A stretch of 64,000 nucleotides of DNA. Origin: DASUPK01 sp963800285 (GTDB lineage Bacteria; Actinomycetota; Thermoleophilia; Solirubrobacterales; 70-9). The notes beneath the pieces were generated by a model. It saw only the letters and a program-made list of their open reading frames with translations, made no database searches and had not been told where the DNA came from. Below are positions 60,759-64,000 of this stretch, in pieces (within the stretch, counting starts at the first letter, position 1; the number at the start of each line of letters is the position of its first letter). The stretch is from NCBI GenBank assembly GCA_963800285.1, contig CAWDAL010000015.1:1-64000 (forward strand). The letters run 5' to 3'. The translations under genes were made by a program, and so were the position numbers.

Positions 60759-61492
60759 TCGCGGTGGACGTCGCGCGCGGTCGCCTGGGCCGTGGGCTTG
60801 ATCGACAGGTAGTCGACGTTCACGTGGGGCGGGCGGGTGACGAGGTAGGCGATCGCATCAGCGACGTCGTCCGCGGTCAGCGGGGTCGTGCCCTCGTAGA
60901 CCTTGGCCGCTTTGTCCTCGTCGCCCCCGAAGCGGGTCATCGAGAACTCGGTCTCGACCATGCCCGGAGCCACCTCGCTGACGCGGATGGGCTTGCCGAG
61001 GAGCTCGAGCCGGAGGGTCCGGGTGACCGCATTCGCGGCGTGCTTCGCGGCCGTGTAGCCGGCGCCGCCGGGATAGACCTCCACGCCCGCCACCGAGCCG
61101 ACCACGACGATGTGGCCGTCCGCCGCTCGCTCCAGCGCCGGGAGGAGGGCCTTCGTGACGCGCATGACCCCCAGCACGTTGGTTTCGTACATCTGGCGCC
61201 AGTTCTCCTCGTCCGCCTCCGCGACCGGCTCCAGCCCCAATGCGCCCCCGGCGTTGTTGACGAGCACCGAGACCTCGGGGAGGCTCTCAGCGAGATCCGC
61301 CACCGAGGCCGGGTCGGCGACGTCCAGCCGCAGCGCCCGGCCGCCCACCTCCCGGGCCACCTTCTCGCAGCGCTCCAGGCGTCGCGCGGCGGCGACCACC
61401 TCGAACCCCGCCGCGGCGAGCGAGCGCACGGTCGCCTCGCCGATCCCGCTGCTGGCGCCCGTCACCAGCGCCACCCCTCGCCTCTCGCTCAT
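60755..61492 (-). CDS. Short-chain dehydrogenase/reductase
   Basis: 245 residues. Classical SDR: cofactor loop TGASSGIG (11-18), NNAG (79-82), Ser133, and the Tyr146-x-x-x-Lys150 catalytic pair (YTAAK). Basic residues after the second strand (AARRLERCEK) suggest NADP preference. It overlaps the end of the convergent patatin-like gene by four bases. Substrate unknown. Confidence 0.92.
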   Translation of the reverse strand: MSERRGVALVTGASSGIGEATVRSLAAAGFEVVAAARRLERCEKVAREVGGRALRLDVADPASVADLAESLPEVSVLVNNAGGALGLEPVAEADEENWRQMYETNVLGVMRVTKALLPALERAADGHIVVVGSVAGVEVYPGGAGYTAAKHAANAVTRTLRLELLGKPIRVSEVAPGMVETEFSMTRFGGDEDKAAKVYEGTTPLTADDVADAIAYLVTRPPHVNVDYLSIKPTAQATARDVHRD

Positions 61493-61583
61493 CGATCAGA
61501 AGCTATCGCGGCGCCCGCCGACCCGGGCTCCGGTGATAGGTTCCCCGTGGGACCAGGGGGCCCGAGAGGGAATGGAGAGAGGA

Positions 61584-64000
61584 ATGGCATTGCTCGATGG
61601 CCGAGGGACCGGCCGGCGAACGTTGGCCGCGCTAGCCGTCTGTGCTTCCCTGCTTGCCGTGCTGGCGGCTCTGACGGCCGCACCCGCGCTCGCCAAGCAC
61701 CATCGGAAGGGAGGGCGCAAGAGCCTCGCTCTCAAGTTCAAAGGGGGTACCCAGAGCGATCAGGCGCTGCTCTCGTCGGGCCAGGTGAAGGTGGTCGTCC
61801 GCTCCACCAAGAAGCGCAAGCTCGTCCTAGCGGTACGGGGATTCGGTGGGGGACCGGCGCTGACCGACCCGCGGCGCATCAAGGCGCGGCGCGGGAAGCG
61901 GACCTTCTCACTCGCCCTGAGCCCCGCGGGCGGTGACGTCCTCCAGGGGTGCGGCGCGAGCGAGCTGCTTCTCACGGCGAAGGCGCGTGGAAAGCACCAT
62001 CGGAAGCACCGCAAGGGGAAGTCTCCGAAGGGTCGGGCGAGTGTCGCCCAGTCGATGCCGCAGTGCGCCGCGCTCGCCAAAGCCGCGCGCTGCGAGACGA
62101 TCGCCAGCCCGGGGACCAACTGCCTGTTCCCGTGGCCCAGCGACCACTACACGGTTTCCGACTCGAGCACACCCACCGGCCTGCGCCTCAACCTGAGCAT
62201 CGACTCGACGCCCGCCAACGGCCATGGCGTTCACATCAACCCGGCCGACCTCAACCGCAGCGACGGGTTCAGTCCCGGCGAGAGCATCGTCACGCGGGTC
62301 CCGGGCCTGGACAACCCGACCGCCTTCCAGAAGACCGGCGCCGTGCCGCTGACCGACATGGATCGGGCCTTCGACGCGAATCAGCCGATCGTGCTGATCG
62401 ACGCCTCCACCGGGGCACGCCAGCTGATCTGGTCTGAGCTCGACGCGAACGCGACCAGTCCGGCGAACACCGACCTGATCATCCGGCCGGGCCGGAACCT
62501 GATCGAGGGCCACCGCTACATCGTGGCCATGCGCGACCTGAAGGACTCAGCCGGCAACACGATCTCCGCGCCGCCGGGCTTTGCCCTGTATCGGGACGGC
62601 GTCAAGACCGACGTGTCCGCCATCGAGAGCCGTCGCCCGCACTTCGACGAGATTCTCGGGAAGCTGCAGCAGGCCGGCATCCCGAAGGCCAACCTCTACG
62701 ACGCCTGGGACTTCACCGTCGCCAGCACCCCGAACATCACGCAGCGGATGCTCTCGATCCGCGACCGGGGCCTCGCCGACCTGGGCGACAACAGTCCCGG
62801 CGACGGGAACATGCAGGGCTCGGCGCCGTCGTTCACGGTCACCGACGTGAAGACCGTCGACGACCCAGGCAACCCCCTGACGGGCAGCCATGCCTCCCAG
62901 AACGTCCGCGAGGTCACCGGCACCTACCAGGTGCCCTGCTTCCTGAGCTCCGGCTGCAGCGATAGCGGGACCGGTGACTACAGGCCCGGCGGTCAGTTCA
63001 ATCTCGGCTCCGACGGGCTCCCGCAGCAGAACGGGACGATGACGGCACGGTTCACGTGCAACATCCCGCTGTCGGCGGTGACGGAGACGAGCCCGGGATC
63101 GGGCGTCTGGAACGTCGACCACCAGGTGCGGCCCTCGATGTACGGGCACGGCCTGTTCGGGGACTACACGGAGGTCCACACGACCAACGTCCGCGAGCTC
63201 GGCAACGACGAGGGCGTGCTCACCTGCGCCACGGACTTCACGGGGATGATGGAGGACGACGTCGGGACGGCAGTCCAGGCGCTGCAGGACCTCTCGAAGT
63301 TCCAGCCGCTCCCTGACGGGCTGCAGCAGGGATTCCTCAACTTCATCTACCTGGGGCGGCTGCTCATGTACTCGGATGGCTTCTCGAGCGATTCCGCCTT
63401 CCAATTCAACGGCGCCCAGTCGGTCATCGACCATGGCTCTGGCCTCTACTACTACGGCAACAGCCAGGGCGGGATCGCCGGCGGCGCGCTGACGGCGGTC
63501 GAGCCGGACATCACCCGGACAGTGCTCTACGTGCCGGGCATGAACTACTCGACCCTGCTCACCCGAAGCGTCGACTTCGAGGACTACGCCTCGATCCTGT
63601 ACCCGGCCTACCCGAGCGAGTCGGATCGCCCTCTGCTCCTGGCGATGATCCAGCTGATGTGGGACCGCGGCGAGCCCAACGGCTACGCCAACCACATGAC
63701 CTCCGATCCGCTCCCAGGCACGCCGGCGCACCACGTCTTGATCGACATGGCCTATGGCGACCACCAGGTCTCGAACGTCGCCACCGAGGTTGAGGCGAGG
63801 ACGATCGGCGCGCCGCTCCGCTATCCGACGCTCGACCCGGGCCGCACCCCGGGCTTCGTCGACTTCTTCCCGGACATTCCGATTCTGGGCGACCTCTCCG
63901 GTCCCGCCGCCGACGGCAACGGGATGTTCGTCTGGGACATCGGACCGAAGCGGTCCGGCGGAACGCTCGGCACCGACCCGGCGCCGATCACCAACACGGC
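61584..64000 (+). CDS. Large secreted alpha/beta-hydrolase-like protein (runs off the window)
   Basis: At least 805 residues from ATG 61584; the frame is still open at the window end. A signal peptide (ALAVCASLLAVLAALTAAPALA) is followed by a basic region with two HHRK clusters, then a domain starting CLFPWPSDHYTV with LNRSDGFSPGESI, VPLTDMDRAFDANQPIVLIDA and EGHRYIVAMRDLKD. Near residue 627 the sequence YYYGNSQGGIAGG has the G-x-S-x-G nucleophile elbow of alpha/beta hydrolases. Similar long secreted proteins seem common in related actinobacteria; I know no assigned substrate. Confidence 0.75.
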   Translation, partial: MALLDGRGTGRRTLAALAVCASLLAVLAALTAAPALAKHHRKGGRKSLALKFKGGTQSDQALLSSGQVKVVVRSTKKRKLVLAVRGFGGGPALTDPRRIKARRGKRTFSLALSPAGGDVLQGCGASELLLTAKARGKHHRKHRKGKSPKGRASVAQSMPQCAALAKAARCETIASPGTNCLFPWPSDHYTVSDSSTPTGLRLNLSIDSTPANGHGVHINPADLNRSDGFSPGESIVTRVPGLDNPTAFQKTGAVPLTDMDRAFDANQPIVLIDASTGARQLIWSELDANATSPANTDLIIRPGRNLIEGHRYIVAMRDLKDSAGNTISAPPGFALYRDGVKTDVSAIESRRPHFDEILGKLQQAGIPKANLYDAWDFTVASTPNITQRMLSIRDRGLADLGDNSPGDGNMQGSAPSFTVTDVKTVDDPGNPLTGSHASQNVREVTGTYQVPCFLSSGCSDSGTGDYRPGGQFNLGSDGLPQQNGTMTARFTCNIPLSAVTETSPGSGVWNVDHQVRPSMYGHGLFGDYTEVHTTNVRELGNDEGVLTCATDFTGMMEDDVGTAVQALQDLSKFQPLPDGLQQGFLNFIYLGRLLMYSDGFSSDSAFQFNGAQSVIDHGSGLYYYGNSQGGIAGGALTAVEPDITRTVLYVPGMNYSTLLTRSVDFEDYASILYPAYPSESDRPLLLAMIQLMWDRGEPNGYANHMTSDPLPGTPAHHVLIDMAYGDHQVSNVATEVEARTIGAPLRYPTLDPGRTPGFVDFFPDIPILGDLSGPAADGNGMFVWDIGPKRSGGTLGTDPAPITNT

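Overview
The window is GC-rich chromosomal DNA from an actinobacterium. Gene order, GC-rich third codon positions, TTG/GTG starts, TAnnnT-type -10 boxes and large charged extensions on ribosomal proteins suggest the Thermoleophilia/Solirubrobacterales branch. That placement is inferred, not tested.

Positions 1-15,700 are an accessory, partly decayed region. An intact acyl-CoA dehydrogenase is followed by an amino-acid adenylation enzyme, a carrier protein and a GNAT acetyltransferase, the last three broken by many single-base frameshifts. Then come a tRNA-3'-end-like fragment, the C-terminal scrap of a second acyl-CoA dehydrogenase, and an 11-kb gene for a giant secreted multidomain protein (dimethylformamidase-like, DUF4082, deacetylase-like, FN3, LamG-like/Ig modules, cadherin-like repeats, RTX repeats) with about four frameshifts. 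After it comes a decayed N-terminal part of an acyl-CoA dehydrogenase whose breakpoint matches the scrap at 3,687, then an ArsR-like helix-turn-helix fragment and a small lipoprotein.

Positions 16,200-53,800 hold almost the whole transcription/translation supercluster: rpmG-secE-nusG-rplK-rplA-rplJ-rplL-rpoB-rpoC; a short minus-strand block (VOC, membrane and HAD-like genes); rpsL-rpsG; two inverted membrane-protein paralogues; fusA-tuf; the S10 and spc operons through secY-adk-map; then rpmJ-rpsM-rpsK-rpsD-rpoA-rplQ and truA. All these genes are intact. infA is missing from its usual place between map and rpmJ, where a VOC-family gene sits. Promoter-like -10 boxes and hairpin/T-tract sites in several leaders point to attenuation and leaderless transcription.

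Positions 53,800-64,000 carry an FTR1 iron permease behind a DtxR/IdeR-like box, surE-ligA, a PBP4-type D,D-peptidase, a frameshifted NTF2-like gene, a patatin-like phospholipase, an SDR oxidoreductase, and a large secreted hydrolase-like protein that runs off the end.

The most unusual signals are: (i) acidic tails of L10, S17 and S5 that share nucleotide sequence, including uncommon codons, as if one coding cassette had spread among ribosomal protein genes; (ii) three related hairpin repeats between ribosomal genes; (iii) an acyl-CoA dehydrogenase split at the same codons 11.8 kb apart; and (iv) terminator-like hairpins in the leaders of rpmG, rplJ and fusA.
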